From S009-33 sp041694255 (GTDB lineage Bacteria; Patescibacteriota; Gracilibacteria; Absconditabacterales; Absconditicoccaceae), in assembly GCA_041694255.1 (NCBI GenBank), contig JASMTN010000010.1, positions 1-64,000 on the forward strand: a DNA stretch of 64,000 nt, in the 5' to 3' direction. Made by a program: the position numbers and the translations under genes. Shown in pieces: positions 1 through 10,949 of the stretch (the stretch's first letter is position 1; the number at the start of each line of letters is the position of its first letter). The notes under the pieces are model-generated. The model searched no databases, had not been told where the DNA came from, and saw only the letters and a list, made by a program, of their open reading frames with translations.

Positions 1-1
1 A

Positions 2-130
2 ATGAAAGAAAAAGTATCTGAAATTTATGAAAAATTTAATAATAAAAGAAAAAAAATAGAAGCAAAAAAAGCAGATGAAGATGATTTAAAAGAGCTAGAA
101 AAATTAGAAAATAAGTTAAAACAGTATTAA
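2..130 (+). CDS. C-terminal tail of an unidentified protein (5' end outside window)
   Basis: A 42-residue lysine- and glutamate-rich helical tail (MKEKVSEIYEKFNNKRKK...) ends at TAA 128-130. The ATG at base 2 is probably internal, since the frame runs to the window edge. The tail faintly recalls the C-termini of RhuM-like proteins, but this is too weak to name. It precedes the glycosyltransferase gene by 58 bases. Confidence 0.4.
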   Translation: MKEKVSEIYEKFNNKRKKIEAKKADEDDLKELEKLENKLKQY

Positions 131-188
131 AATTGATTTTCTAAATAAAATACATATAAAAAAAGTGTTTAAAATATTATAATAAAAT

Positions 189-1010
189 ATGCCAAAAATA
201 TCAATAATCACCCCCTCTTTCAATCAAGAAGAGTTTATAGAAAGGACTATTTTGTCAGTTTTAAATCAAAAATGAGATTTTGAATTAGAATATATTATAA
301 TGGATGGATGATCTACTGACAAATCTTTAGAGATAATAAAAAAATATGATGAGCTTTTAAAAACTTGAAAATATAAGATACATTGTAAAAATATAGATTT
401 TATATACAAATCAGAAAAAGATAACTGACAGTCAGATGCTATCAATAAATGATTAAAAATAGCAACTTGAGATATAGCCACTTATTTAAATTCTGATGAT
501 ACATATATAAATGGTGCTTTACAAAAAGTAACTCAAAACTTATGAACATCAAACAAAAAATGGTGTTATGGTAAATGTAAAATCATAGATAAAGAAGATA
601 AAGAGATAAGAAAATGGATAACTTTTTATAAAAATATAGTATGAAAAAAATATTCTTACTCAAAACTGCTATCAGAAAATTTTATATCTCAAATGACAGT
701 TTTTTGGAAAAGGGAAGTAATGGAAGAATTTTGATATTTTGATATAAATGAACATCTTTGTATGGACTATGAATATTGGTTAAGAATATGACAAAAATAT
801 GATCCTTTGTATATACCAGAATATATTGCAAACTTTAGATTTTATCACACAAGCAAAAGTGGTAGTATGTTTACCAAGCAATTTACACAAGAACTTGAAT
901 TAGCAAGAAAATATGCAAATTGAAATTATAAATTTAGCTTATTTTTACATAAATTTAATTACTATAAAATAATCATTATCTATAAAGTTTTAAGTTTTTT
1001 AAAAAAGTAA
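189..1010 (+). CDS. Glycosyltransferase family 2
   Basis: A 273-aa GT-A-fold glycosyltransferase that would add a sugar from a nucleotide donor to a surface glycan. The N-terminus MPKISIITPSFNQEEFIERT is the typical GT2 beta-strand and helix. It is followed by EYIIMDGGSTDKS (donor-binding aspartate) and YLNSDDTYING (DXD-like, about residues 100-105). Glycines in these motifs are TGA or GGA. The start follows the A-rich stretch after the previous gene, and the next gene begins one base after the stop, so it is the first member of the plus-strand glycan operon. Donor and acceptor cannot be told from sequence. Confidence 0.9.
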
Positions 1011-1011
1011 A

Positions 1012-2163
1012 ATGAAAAATATACTTATAGTTACTCCCTTTTTTGTACCTGCATATAGTTATGGATGAATAGTAAGAGTAGCTTATGAACAAGCAAAATG
1101 ACTAGTTGCAAGATGATATGATGTAACAGTTATAACTACAGATGTTTTTGATGCAAAACAAATAAATAGTATCCTTAATGAAACTATAGAATGAATCAAA
1201 ATAAAAAGATTTAAAAATATATCAAATCATCTAGCAAAATTTCAAAATCTTTACTTGCCTATATGAATGAAAAAATGGTTAAAAAACAATATCTCAAACT
1301 ATGATGTAGTTCATATCCATGATATATATAATCTATGTACTTACTGGGCTTGAAAATATGCTTTAGAAAATAATATAAAATACTTCTTACAACCACATGG
1401 AACACTTTCAGATATTAGAATACAATCAAGAAAAAGTTTTATAAAAAAATGGATACTTAAAAAGATTAAAACTATCTTTGATAATGCCAATTGATGGTTT
1501 GCTTTGACCAAAACAGAGGTAAATGAGATAGAAAACATAACTGACAATACAAACATACAAGAACTACCAAATGGTATAGATACAAAAAAGTTTGAAAATA
1601 TTAAAAAAGCAGATATACATAAGATGTACAATTTAGATAAAAATATAAAGATTATTACTTTTTTATGAAGGATACAATATATAAAATGACTTGATATATC
1701 TTTACATATACTTGCAAAACTTGATAAAATATTTAAAAAATGGAGGTTTCTTATTATATGACCTAATGAATGAGAAAAACAAAATCTCATAGAATTATCT
1801 AAAAAACTTTGAATTCACGATAAGATAATATGGTATGGTGAAGAAAATACTGATAAAAAATATGAACTACTTGCTTGAAGTGATTTGTTTTTGTTTACAT
1901 CTAGATCTGAATGATTTCCTATGACATTACCTGAAGCTTTAGCTTGTAAATTACCTTTGTATATTTCAAAATGATGTAATTTAGATGAGGTTGATAATAT
2001 TGTATGAAAAGTTATAAATATAGATAATATAGAAAATTCTTCTTATGAATTACAATCTATGTTAGAAAAAAATGATAATTATAAAAAAAATATAGAAGAG
2101 TTTTTACAAAAATATGATTTAAACATTTTAAATGATAAGTTAATAAACTATTATGAATGATAA
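1012..2163 (+). CDS. Glycosyltransferase family 4
   Basis: A 383-aa GT-B glycosyltransferase. The N-terminal acceptor domain starts MKNILIVTPFFVPAYSYGG and continues VRVAYEQAKGLVARGYDVTV, the usual GT4 beginning. The C-terminal donor domain carries ITFLGRIQYIKGLDI, SDLFLFTSRSEGFPMTLPEA (the E-x7-E region) and a family-length end. It starts one base after the previous stop, and its own end overlaps the next start by 11 bases, so the genes are tightly coupled. It is likely one step of the same surface-glycan assembly; the sugar is unknown. Confidence 0.9.
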
Positions 2164-2890
2164 AAATATTATACAAGAATTTTATCAAAAAAATGATGAA
2201 AAAGCTCAAAAAGAATGAATAATTCAATGATGAATTATGTGAAAATTATTTCATCTATTTGAAAGATTTTCTATTTGAAGAGATAAAATAGCTTTGGAAC
2301 TTATTAAAAAATATAATAAAGGAAATTTAAAAAATGTTTTTGAGGTTTGAGTTGCTAGATGAAATTTTTTTATAGAATTATCAAATAAAGTTGAATGAAT
2401 TGAAAAATTTTATTGAGTGGATGTAAATGAAAATAGAATAAAAGATGCAAAAACAAATTTAGATAAACAAAATCTAAATAATGAATTAAAGTATATGAAT
2501 ATAGATGAGTGATTAGATTATAATGATAATAGTTTTGATTTAATTTCATGTTTAGCAGTTTTGGAACATGTATTTGATCCTATAAAAGTAGTTGAAGAAT
2601 TTTCTAGAACAATGAAAAAAGATTGATTACTTGTTATAGAAGTTCCAAATATTGTTGTATTTTTTAGAAGGATAGCTTTTTTACTTTGAGTAAGACCTAG
2701 AACATCTTGGGATTATGGTTGGGATGGATGACATTTGCAATATTTTACAGTTTCAGATTTAAAAAAATTATTAGAAAATAATTGATTTGAAGTATTGGAG
2801 ACTTCTTGATCTTGAGTTTTTGCTAAATTAAGAAATTGGTGGGTAAGTATGTTATCTGCAGATATAGTTTTAATTGCTAAGAAAAAATAA
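2153..2890 (+). CDS. SAM-dependent methyltransferase (class I)
   Basis: A 245-aa class I methyltransferase. Motif I is NVFEVGVARGNFFIELSNK (about residues 64-82) and the acidic residue after beta-2 is in YGVDVNENRI. Post motif I is DLISCLAVLEHVFDP, followed by LLVIEVPN, the pattern of UbiE/Methyltransf_11-like proteins found in glycan clusters. The start overlaps the upstream glycosyltransferase by 11 bases; an alternative ATG at 2157 is out of frame. The likely substrate is a sugar or glycolipid of this cluster, which is an inference from context only. Confidence 0.85.
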
Positions 2891-2917
2891 ATTTTATTAC
2901 TAATATACTTAGAAAAT

Positions 2918-3619
2918 ATGAAAAAAATAGAAAACATAAAAGAATACTATAATGATTATTTCAAAAATAATGAATGGACTCTGCTTTGAGCAAAATATAA
3001 AAGTAAAAATATAATAGATCTATTAGAAGAAAAAGAATATATAAATATACTAGAAGTATGATCAGGAAATTGATCTGTTATGGAATATTATTCTAAAGAT
3101 AATCGTATAATCAATATTTATTGAATAGACATATCAAATGGTTGAATTAAACAAACATTAAATAAAAATATTCCTAAAGTAATAGAAATAAAAGAATATG
3201 ATTGATATAGCATCCCATATTGAGATGATTTTTTTGATTTAGTCATTTGCACACATGTTATAGAACATGTTGAACATCCAAGAATGATATTGAGGGAAAT
3301 GCAAAGAGTCTCAAAAGAATTTATTTTCGAAATCCCTATAGATTTTTCATTTTTTGTTCATAAAAAATTAGATTATTTTTTAGATTATTGACATATAAAT
3401 ATATTTACCCCCTCTTTATTTAAATTTTTAATTTTAAATGAATGATATAAAATAAAAGGTGAGTTGTTTAGATTGGCACCTTTAGAAATTTATAAATATA
3501 TATTTAAGAATAATTATTTTGCTTATTATTTAAGAATAATGAAAAATATAATTTTTTCTATTATACCTTTTCTAAAAAAGATTAAACCAAATACATATAC
3601 TATTTATTTAACTAAATAA
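2918..3619 (+). CDS. SAM-dependent methyltransferase (class I)
   Basis: A 233-aa second methyltransferase. Motif I is NILEVGSGNGSVMEYYSK, the ribose-binding acid is in YGIDISNGG, and DLVICTHVIEHVEHPRMIL is the post-motif region typical of Methyltransf_11. The C-terminus has a long hydrophobic, lysine-rich stretch (LRIMKNIIFSIIPFLKKI) that could associate with the membrane. It lies 27 bases after the first methyltransferase in the same operon. It probably modifies the same glycan, but sequence alone does not give the substrate. Confidence 0.82.
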
Positions 3620-3628
3620 TACAAATAA

Positions 3629-4765
3629 ATGAAAAATAAAATAATTCTTATACACAATATCATCACTCCAACTCGTACACTGTTATTTAACAAATTACAT
3701 GAAAAATTTACATCACAATGATATGATTTTAAGATAATTTTTACTTCTGAAACTGAATCAAATAGAAAATGGAATACTCAAAAAGAAATAGACAAATTTG
3801 AATTTGATTATGAGATACTACAATCAAAGCAAATACAAAATACTTGATGAAAAGACAATCACTTTTTCCATATAAATTTTGATATTAAAAAAATACTTGA
3901 TAAAGAAAAACCAGATATCATTATACATGCATGATGGGCTTGACTTTCTGCTTGGAGTTCTATGTTTTGGTGTAAAAAAAATAATGCAAGATATATACTT
4001 TGGTCAGGAAGTACAAAATATGAAAAATCTTGGAGAAGAACAATCACAAAACCATTGGTAAAGTATCTAGTAAAAAACTCTGATAGTTACTGGTCGTATG
4101 GAACTAGAGCTAGTGAGTATCTTATATCACTTGGAGCAGATAAAGAAAAAATCTATCCTTTATACAACACAGTAGATATAGATTTTTTCTTGGAACAATC
4201 AAACATTTTAAAACCTCAAAAAGAAGAATTAAAAGAAAAATACGGAATAAAAACAAAATATATTTTACTTTTTGTATGAAGATTTATAAATTGAAAATGA
4301 ATTTATAATATACTTGAATGATTTGCAAATTTTCAAGAAAAAAATAAAGATATATCACTTGTGTTTGTGTGATGATGACAAGAAGAAGAAAATATGAAAC
4401 AAATAATAAAAGAAAAAAACATACAAAATATAGTATTTACTTGATTTGTACAAAAAGAAAATATATGAGAACTTTTCACTATAGCTGATATATTTACTTT
4501 ACCGTCTATGCAAGAAGTATGGGGACTTGTGATAAATGAAGCTATGTGTTTTGGCTTACCAATAATTACTGCTTATGAAGTATGAGCTAGTGCCGATTTG
4601 GTACAAGAGTGAAAAAACGGTTATATCATGAAAGAAAATACTGTTAAAGAATTTGAAAAATGAATCAATTTTATATTTGAAAATAATTTAATAGAAAATA
4701 ACAATAGTTTAGAAATTATAGAAGATTTTACACCTAGTAAAATAGTTGAAAATTTAGATTTATAG
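3629..4765 (+). CDS. Glycosyltransferase family 4
   Basis: A 378-aa GT-B enzyme. The N-terminal half includes IIIHAGWAGLSAW and RYILWSGSTKYEKSW. The donor-binding half has YILLFVGRFINGKGIYNIL, LVFVGGGQEEENMK, IVFTGFVQKENIGELFTIAD and LPSMQEVWGLVINEAM (E-x7-E signature). The last 86 bases lie within a direct repeat that recurs after the next gene, so the present 3' end may have been brought in or duplicated by an insertion. The frame is intact and of normal length. Confidence 0.9.
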
Positions 4766-4768
4766 TTT
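4680..4768. repeat. 89-bp direct repeat, left copy
   Basis: This copy covers the last codons and stop of the upstream glycosyltransferase. It matches 6056-6144 at 86 of 89 positions by eye (differences in GAAATTAT/GATATCAT and TTACACC/TTAAACC). The two copies bracket the ATPase gene at 4843-6042, giving a repeat-to-repeat unit of 1376 bases. This suggests the ATPase gene arrived by an event that duplicated the 3' end of the glycosyltransferase gene. Confidence 0.9.
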
Positions 4769-4842
4769 TATTTTGAAAAATCTTGATTTTATGTTTTTAA
4801 TAAGTATACTTGTTAAAATTTATTTTTTATAAAAAATAGCAA

Positions 4843-6042
4843 ATGAAGTTATGATATAAAAGAACATATTATTTGGATAAAATAAGTAAATATCTTGATA
4901 ATACAGGGCTTATTAAAGTTTTATTATGACAAAGAAGAGTTTGAAAATCATATATAATGAAACAAATTATAGATTTTCTTGTAAATACAAAAAAAGTAGA
5001 TAAATCAAATATTATCTATATAAATTTAGAAATAGATTATTTAAATTTCAATAATATAAAAGAATTAGATGATTTTATAAAAGATAAAGTTAAAAATAAT
5101 AAAAGATATTACTTGTTTATAGATGAAGTGCAAGAATTAAACTGATGGGAGAAGCTTATAAATTCTTATAGGTCAGATGATAATTTTGATATTGATATAT
5201 TTATAACTTGAAGTAATGCAAATTTATTATCAAGTGATCTATCTACATACTTATCTGGTAGGTATATAGATTTTGAGATATTACCTTTTTCTTATAGTGA
5301 ATATTTGTGATATTTTAAGTTAGAAAATAATAAACAAAACTTTTTAAAATACTCAAACTATTCTTGAATATCAGAACTTTACAAATTAAAAGATGATGAA
5401 TCAAAAATAAATTTTTTAAGGTCAGTAAAAGACAGTATCATACTTAAAGATATAGTTAAAAAACATAATATAAAAGATATAGATTTGCTTGAAAAGTTAT
5501 TTTTTTATCTTGCTTGAAATATATGAAACTTATTTTCACTAAATTCTATAGTTAAAAAATTAAAATGAATAGATATCAAATCAAATACTACCACTATTTG
5601 AAATTATATAAACTTTTTAGAAAAAACATATATCATACATTGAGTAAGTAGATATGATTTAAAATGAAAAAAAATACTTGAATGAGAAAAAAAATATTAC
5701 CTAAATGATCTAGCATATAATAATTTTTTTAGTTCAAGTTATGATATATGATGAGGTAAAAAACTTAAAAATATAGTTTATAATTACCTAAAACAACAGT
5801 GATATCAAGTATATATTTGAAATATGTGAGAATTGGAGATAGATTTTATAGCAGAAAAAGGAAAAGAAAAAAAGTATATCCAAGTATCTTATATAATAAG
5901 TGATAATGAAGTTTTTGATAGAGAGTTTTGAAATCTTGAAAAGATAAAAGATAACTATGAAAAGATTGTTTTATCTTTAGACGATATGCTTATTGATTAC
6001 AAATGAATAAAACATATAAACATATGGGATTATGTTATATAG
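4843..6042 (+). CDS. AAA ATPase with DUF4143-type C-terminus
   Basis: A 399-aa ATPase of the COG1373 type. Walker A is LLGQRRVGKSYIMK (about residue 28) with its first glycine from TGA, Walker B is YYLFIDEVQELN, and a sensor-like IFITGSNANLLS follows. Then come the family's SGRYIDFEILPFSYSEYL motif, a winged-helix region and a C-terminal nuclease-like fold (ELEIDFIAEKGKEKKYIQVS). The physiological role of this family is unknown. It interrupts a glycan operon and is bracketed by the 89-bp repeats, unlike its neighbours. A second member is at 16473-17699. Confidence 0.88.
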
Positions 6043-6055
6043 TAAAAATATATGT

Positions 6056-6144
6056 AAAATAATTTAATAGAAAATAACAATAGTTTAGATATCATAGAAG
6101 ATTTTAAACCTAGTAAAATAGTTGAAAATTTAGATTTATAGTTT
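6056..6144. repeat. 89-bp direct repeat, right copy
   Basis: This is the non-coding copy of the glycosyltransferase 3' end (see 4680-4768), located 13 bases after the ATPase stop. It retains the translated sense and stop codon of the original gene tail. It may therefore be the ancestral 3' end, displaced when the ATPase gene and a new tail copy were inserted. Confidence 0.9.
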
Positions 6145-6161
6145 AATAAAAACCCCTTAAC

Positions 6162-7427
6162 ATGGAAAAAGTAGTAGTTATTTGAATGTGATATGTTTGA
6201 TTCCCACTTGCTTGTGCTATAGCAAAATCAAAAAAATATGATGTTTATTGATTTGATACTGATAAACATAAAGCTGACCTAATAAATAAAAAAAATTCTC
6301 CAATAGAAGATGAACAAGCCCAAAAGGATATTAAAAACATCACATTACAAGTTAGTAACAATGAAAATATAATAAAAAATGCTAAATATATAATCATAGC
6401 TGTACCAACTCCTATATTAGATGATAAAAATCCTGATTTAAGGCCTTTAGAATGAGTTTGTAAGATGCTTAAAAACTATATTAACAAATGAATGAATATA
6501 GTAGTAGAATCTACTATAAATCCTTGAGTTTGTGAAGAAGTATTGAAACCAATATTAGAAGAAAGTTGATTAAAAGCTTGAGTTGATTTTGAACTTTCTC
6601 ATTGTCCAGAAAGAATAAATCCAGGTGATCCAAAGTGGAATGTTTACAATATACCTAGAAATATATGAGCTTCTACAAAACAATGAACAAAAAAAATAGC
6701 TCAATTTTATAGAAGTTTTCTAAATGCGGAAGTAAATGAAATGAAAGATATTAAACATACAGAGGCTACAAAAATCATAGAAAACACTTTCCGTGATATA
6801 AATATTGCTTATGTAAATGAGCTTGCAAAATCTTTTGATAAACTATGACTTGATATAGTAGATGTTATAAAATGATCATCAAATAAACCTTTTGCATTTT
6901 TAGCTCATTATCCTTGATGTGGTGTTTGATGACATTGTATACCTGTAGATCCTTATTATCTCATAGAAAGAGCCAAGAAAGCAGGATTTGATCATAAATT
7001 TTTATTAAATGCTAGAGAGGTCAACAATTCTATGCCTAAGTACTTGATAGAAAAACTATTATTTGCATTAAATGAGCAAGAAAAATCTATAAAATGAACA
7101 AAAATAGCTCTTTTTTGAATGTCTTATAAAAAGGATATTTGAGACTTAAGAGAAAGCCCTTCTATAGAAATAAAAGATAGATTAGAAAAGCTTGGTGCTG
7201 ATTTAACGGTTTATGATCCATTTTTAAAACAATATAATAATTGAAACTATAAAGATATAGTTCAAGAAAATGATGCATTAGTGTTTGCTACAAATCATAC
7301 TAAGTTTAAAGAGATAGAAAATAATATGGATTTATTAAAATGAAAAATTATACTTGATTGAAGAAACTTTCTTGATAAAGATTTATTTTTAAAAAATTGA
7401 ATAATATATAAATGAATATGAAGATAA
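6162..7427 (+). CDS. UDP-sugar (ManNAc/glucose-type) 6-dehydrogenase
   Basis: A 421-aa NAD-dependent nucleotide-sugar dehydrogenase that oxidises the sugar C6 alcohol to a uronic acid. The Rossmann start is VVVIGMGYVGFPLACAIA, the ESTINPGVCEEVL segment follows, and the catalytic-cysteine motif is HYPGCGVGGHCIPVDPYYL (about residues 255-270). The C-terminal domain has GMSYKKDIGDLRESPS. The motif set is closer to WecC/UDP-ManNAc dehydrogenase than to UDP-glucose dehydrogenase, but the substrate is not certain. It would supply an acidic sugar to the surrounding glycosyltransferases. Confidence 0.9.
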
Positions 7428-7434
7428 ATATAAT

Positions 7435-7457
7435 AAAATTTAGATTTATAGTTTAAT
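7435..7457. repeat. Third partial copy of the glycan-cluster repeat
   Basis: Twenty-three bases (AAAATTTAGATTTATAGTTT plus AAT) are identical to 6125-6147, the tail of the right 89-bp repeat. The copy lies after the dehydrogenase stop and just before the next glycosyltransferase start. The same boundary sequence thus recurs at three gene junctions in the cluster, consistent with cassette-like recombination. Confidence 0.8.
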
Positions 7458-7466
7458 TATGAAAAT

Positions 7467-8651
7467 ATGAAAAATTTACTTATTATAACAGCATGATTTC
7501 CTAGTGAAAATTGAGATATACCATCAACGACTTTTGTTAAAGATTATGTAGATAGTATAAAATTTGATTTTGATAAAATTTCTATCATATCACCAACTCC
7601 TTATTTTCCTAAATTTTTATCAAAAATAGATAAAATACCACACTTTTTTAGACAACAATCACTTTTTGAAGATTATAGTTATGATAATGTAGAAATATAT
7701 TTTCCAAAGTATTTAACTGTACCAATAAAGTTTTTCAGAGAAAAAAATGGGGATTTTGCTTACAAAGTTAGTAAAAAATGTATAGAAAAAAATAATATAA
7801 AATTTGATTTGATACATTCTCATTTTACTTGGGTTAGTTGATATGTGTGAGTTAAGTTAAAAAATGATTATAATAAAAAGTTAGTTACAACAGGACATTG
7901 ATTTGATGTTTATGATTTACCATTTAAAAATAATTTTTGGAAAGAAAAAATATCTTATGTTTTAGATAATTCAGATGTTATTACAACAGTTTCAAAAAGT
8001 AATGAAAGTTATCTAAAAAAACTTACTGATAAAGATATAAAAGTTATAGAAAATTGATATGATAATAATATTTTTTACAAACAAGATATTGATAGAAAAG
8101 ATTTAAATATAAATCATGATAAAAAAATAATTCTCACAGTTTGAAGGCTTGTAAAAATTAAAAATCAAAAATCTTTGATATATGCTTGTAAAGAATTGAT
8201 AAAAAAAAGAGAAGATTATATATTTTATATTATATGAGATTGAGAATTAAAAAATGAGTTACAACAAGAAATAGATGATAATAATCTACAAGATTATATA
8301 AAACTACTATGAGCTAAGCCTCATGATAATATACCAAAGTATATGAATATGGCAGATTTATTTTTACTTCCAAGTTATAGTGAAAGTTTCTGAGTTGTAA
8401 ATATAGAAGCTCTTGCTTGTTGAACTCCTGTTATATCTACTGTAAATGGTTGAAGTGAAGAGATAATTATAGATGATGATTATTGATATTTACTTGAAGG
8501 TCCTGATGACTATATTTGATTATTAAAACTTATTGATAAGTGATTAGATAAAAATTGGGATGAAGAAAAGATTATAAACTATGCAAAATATAATTATAGT
8601 TATGATAGAATTTGAAAAAAATATTTAGAAATTTATAATGATTTAATTTAA
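7467..8651 (+). CDS. Glycosyltransferase family 4
   Basis: A 394-aa GT-B enzyme. The start MKNLLIITAGFPSENGDIPS was chosen over the ATG at 7459, whose frame stops after nine codons. Later come HSHFTWVSGYVGVKL, TTGHGFDVYDLP, ILTVGRLVKIKNQKSLIYAC, YFIIGDGE-like residues and LLPSYSESFGVVNIEALACG (E-x7-E donor motif) followed by TPVISTVNGGSEEII. It ends six bases before the next glycosyltransferase, so they are probably co-translated. It belongs to the poly- or lipo-glycan assembly pathway. Confidence 0.9.
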
Positions 8652-8657
8652 TATAAA

Positions 8658-9275
8658 ATGAATAAACCTTTAGTATCAGTTATAATACCTGCTTATAATC
8701 CAGACAATTATATATTTAGAGCAATAGATAGTGTTTTAAATCAAACTTATAAAAATATTGAAATAATTGTTGTAGATGATGGAAGCAAAAAAGTAAATGT
8801 AGAAAAATTATTAGATAATTATATACAAAATAATAAAATTATTTTTCATAAAAAAGAAAACTGATGACCTTGAAGTGCTAGAAATTTTTGAGTAGAAAAA
8901 TCTAATTGAGAATATATTGCTTTTTTGGATGATGATGACGAGTATTTACCAGAAAAAATTGAAAAACAAATTGAAGCAGTAAAAAACTGATATAATATTA
9001 TTTTAACAAATTGATATGTAAAGTATTTAAATTGAAATAAAATAGATTATATAAGAGAAAAAGAAATTAATATTAATAATGTTATAAAATCAAAATCTTT
9101 TTTTTGTATTCAATCAATTTTATTAAAAAAAGATATTTATGAAAATATAAAAATTGATGAAAATTTAAATTATTGAGAAGATAGATTATTTTTACTTGAA
9201 ATAGTAAATAGTCATAAAAATATCTATAATATACCTAAATTTATGGTTAATATCAAAAATAAGTTTAGAAAGTAA
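8658..9275 (+). CDS. Glycosyltransferase family 2
   Basis: A 205-aa GT-A glycosyltransferase. The N-terminus MNKPLVSVIIPAYNPDNYI and IEIIVVDDGSKK are canonical GT2 elements. GGPGSARNFGVEKSNGEYIA and AFLDDDDEYLPEKIEKQ carry the metal- and donor-binding DXD. GEDRLFLLEI near residue 170 resembles the catalytic-base region. It is shorter than many GT2 proteins and ends soon after the catalytic core. It is the last plus-strand gene of the cluster and converges on the fucosyltransferase gene. Confidence 0.88.
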
Positions 9276-9286
9276 ATGTCAGAAAA

Positions 9287-10162
9287 TTAAATTTTTATCC
9301 ATTTTTGAGGAACTATATCACAATAATTTTTTTTATTATCATTGAACCGTTTATTAGGAGCAATAACTATTTTTTCTTGATTTTTATTTAACCAAGCTCC
9401 CCACCAAGAAAAACTACTATTTGCAATTATATTATGTTTACATAAACTCATAAGTCTCATATCTTCATAATTTTTATCAGCATTATTCCAATCAATATAG
9501 TAAGCTTTTTCTATTTTTAGATTGTCTTTTACCCATTTAATGTCATCAGAAAAAATAAAAAATACAGGATTATTTATTTTTGTTTTTATTACCTCAATTG
9601 CTTTTTGATAATAAGCTAAACTACAAGTTCAATGTACATTATTTGCTTTAGGATTTGTTACATAATCTCATCTTCTAATATGTATACTTACTGAATTATA
9701 ATTATTAATAATTTGTATAGTTTTTTGATTTTTTTTACTTGGTGGAATTATAAATTCAAAATTTTTTCTAATTTCATTTTCAAAATCTATAAAATATTTT
9801 TCTGTTTGAAAATATCATTGTATATATCAAAATTTTATATTAAAGAAATCTGAATCAAAATTAAATTGTTTTTCTATATAATCTTTTTTATTTAATTTTT
9901 TACATATATTTTTAAATTTAGTTAATAAATATCAAATATATTTATTTTTTGAATATAAATTTTCATAAAAAGGTGTTTGTTTTTTAGATGCATAGTTTTT
10001 CTCAATATCAAATATTTCTAGTTCATAAGGTCTAAAGTAAGTTTTATATTCAAAAAAATCAAGTTTAAAATCTTGTTTATTTCTAAGTGATAAAGCTTTG
10101 ACATAAGCATATTGAAACATTTGGTTTCAAAGTCATCATTGTAATTTTATTATTATACTCAT
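9287..10162 (-). CDS. Alpha-1,2-fucosyltransferase (GT11)
   Basis: A 291-aa GT11 enzyme that transfers L-fucose from GDP-fucose. The N-terminus reads MSIIIKLQGGLGNQMFQYAY, the GT11 donor-site start, with both middle Gly-Gly codons as TGA. HIRRGDYVTNPK (about residues 150-160) is the family signature, and NIIANSSFSWWGAWLN is the conserved motif III. It begins one base after the DUF268 stop. Together with manC, gmd and fcl on the same strand it completes a route from mannose-1-P to fucosylated glycan. Confidence 0.93.
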
Positions 10163-10163
10163 A

Positions 10164-10940
10164 TTAACTTTTAATTAATTCAAATATTCAACATCCATAG
10201 TTGCAATTAAAATTGTTTTTTAATCATTTTTCTATATTTATATTTTCATGCAAATTTCAATTATCATCAACATATGAAAAACTTTTTATAATATATTTAT
10301 CTTTAAATAAATCAATTAAATATTTTACTGAAAAGATCCTATGTGCATTAAATTCAATTCTTTGTTCTCAAATAGGTGCTGAAAAATAAAAAACTCATCA
10401 TTTTTTTAAAATTTTATAAATATTATCAAGTCATTTTATATGTCAGTCTAGATTTATAGGATCTCAGTATCTTCATAATCAAAAGTGCTCTAATGCATGA
10501 AGAGATGAAATAGAGTCTGTGTAATTAATTAATTTTTTATCTAAATCCATTAAGTTTGCTTGTTTAAATATAATTCAAGCAGTTTTACTTTCAAGAATTC
10601 TAATATCAAAAACTTCAACTTCTCTAAAAACGGCAAGATGAGCTATAAATCAATCTATTCTTGATCAAATATCAATATGTTTTTCTGGATTGTTTTCAAA
10701 AATTTTTCTAGCAATAGACAAATCTTGATGAAAATAATGTCATTTTGCAATTCATCAACTATCATTTTTATCATGTAAACAAGGATAAGTTAATTTAATT
10801 TTTAACTTTTTATTATTTTTCTTTATTTTAAAATAATCTTTAATATAAAATCACAAATTTTTAATTCATTTTATTGTTTGTATAGGATTTATTCAAAATT
10901 GAGTTAAATATCTATATATTATTATAAGTATCTTTTTCAT
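10164..10940 (-). CDS. DUF268 family protein
   Basis: A 258-aa protein matching the DUF268 pattern: GGIAKGHYFHQDLSIARKI, then HIDIGSRIDGFIAHLAVF, FDIRILESKTAGI and SSLHALEHFGLGRYGDPI, with GGVFYFSAPIGEQRIEFNAH near the C-terminus. The order resembles a methyltransferase-like fold, but the function of DUF268 is not established. It sits between fcl and the GT11 gene, a common kind of place for this family in glycan clusters. A role in sugar or glycan modification is inference. Confidence 0.82.
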
Positions 10941-10949
10941 AATTTAAAA

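Noticed and set aside
9932..10120. Short minus-strand frame as a separate gene
   Set aside because: It is an internal piece of the GT11 fucosyltransferase, separated only by TGA codons that encode glycine here.
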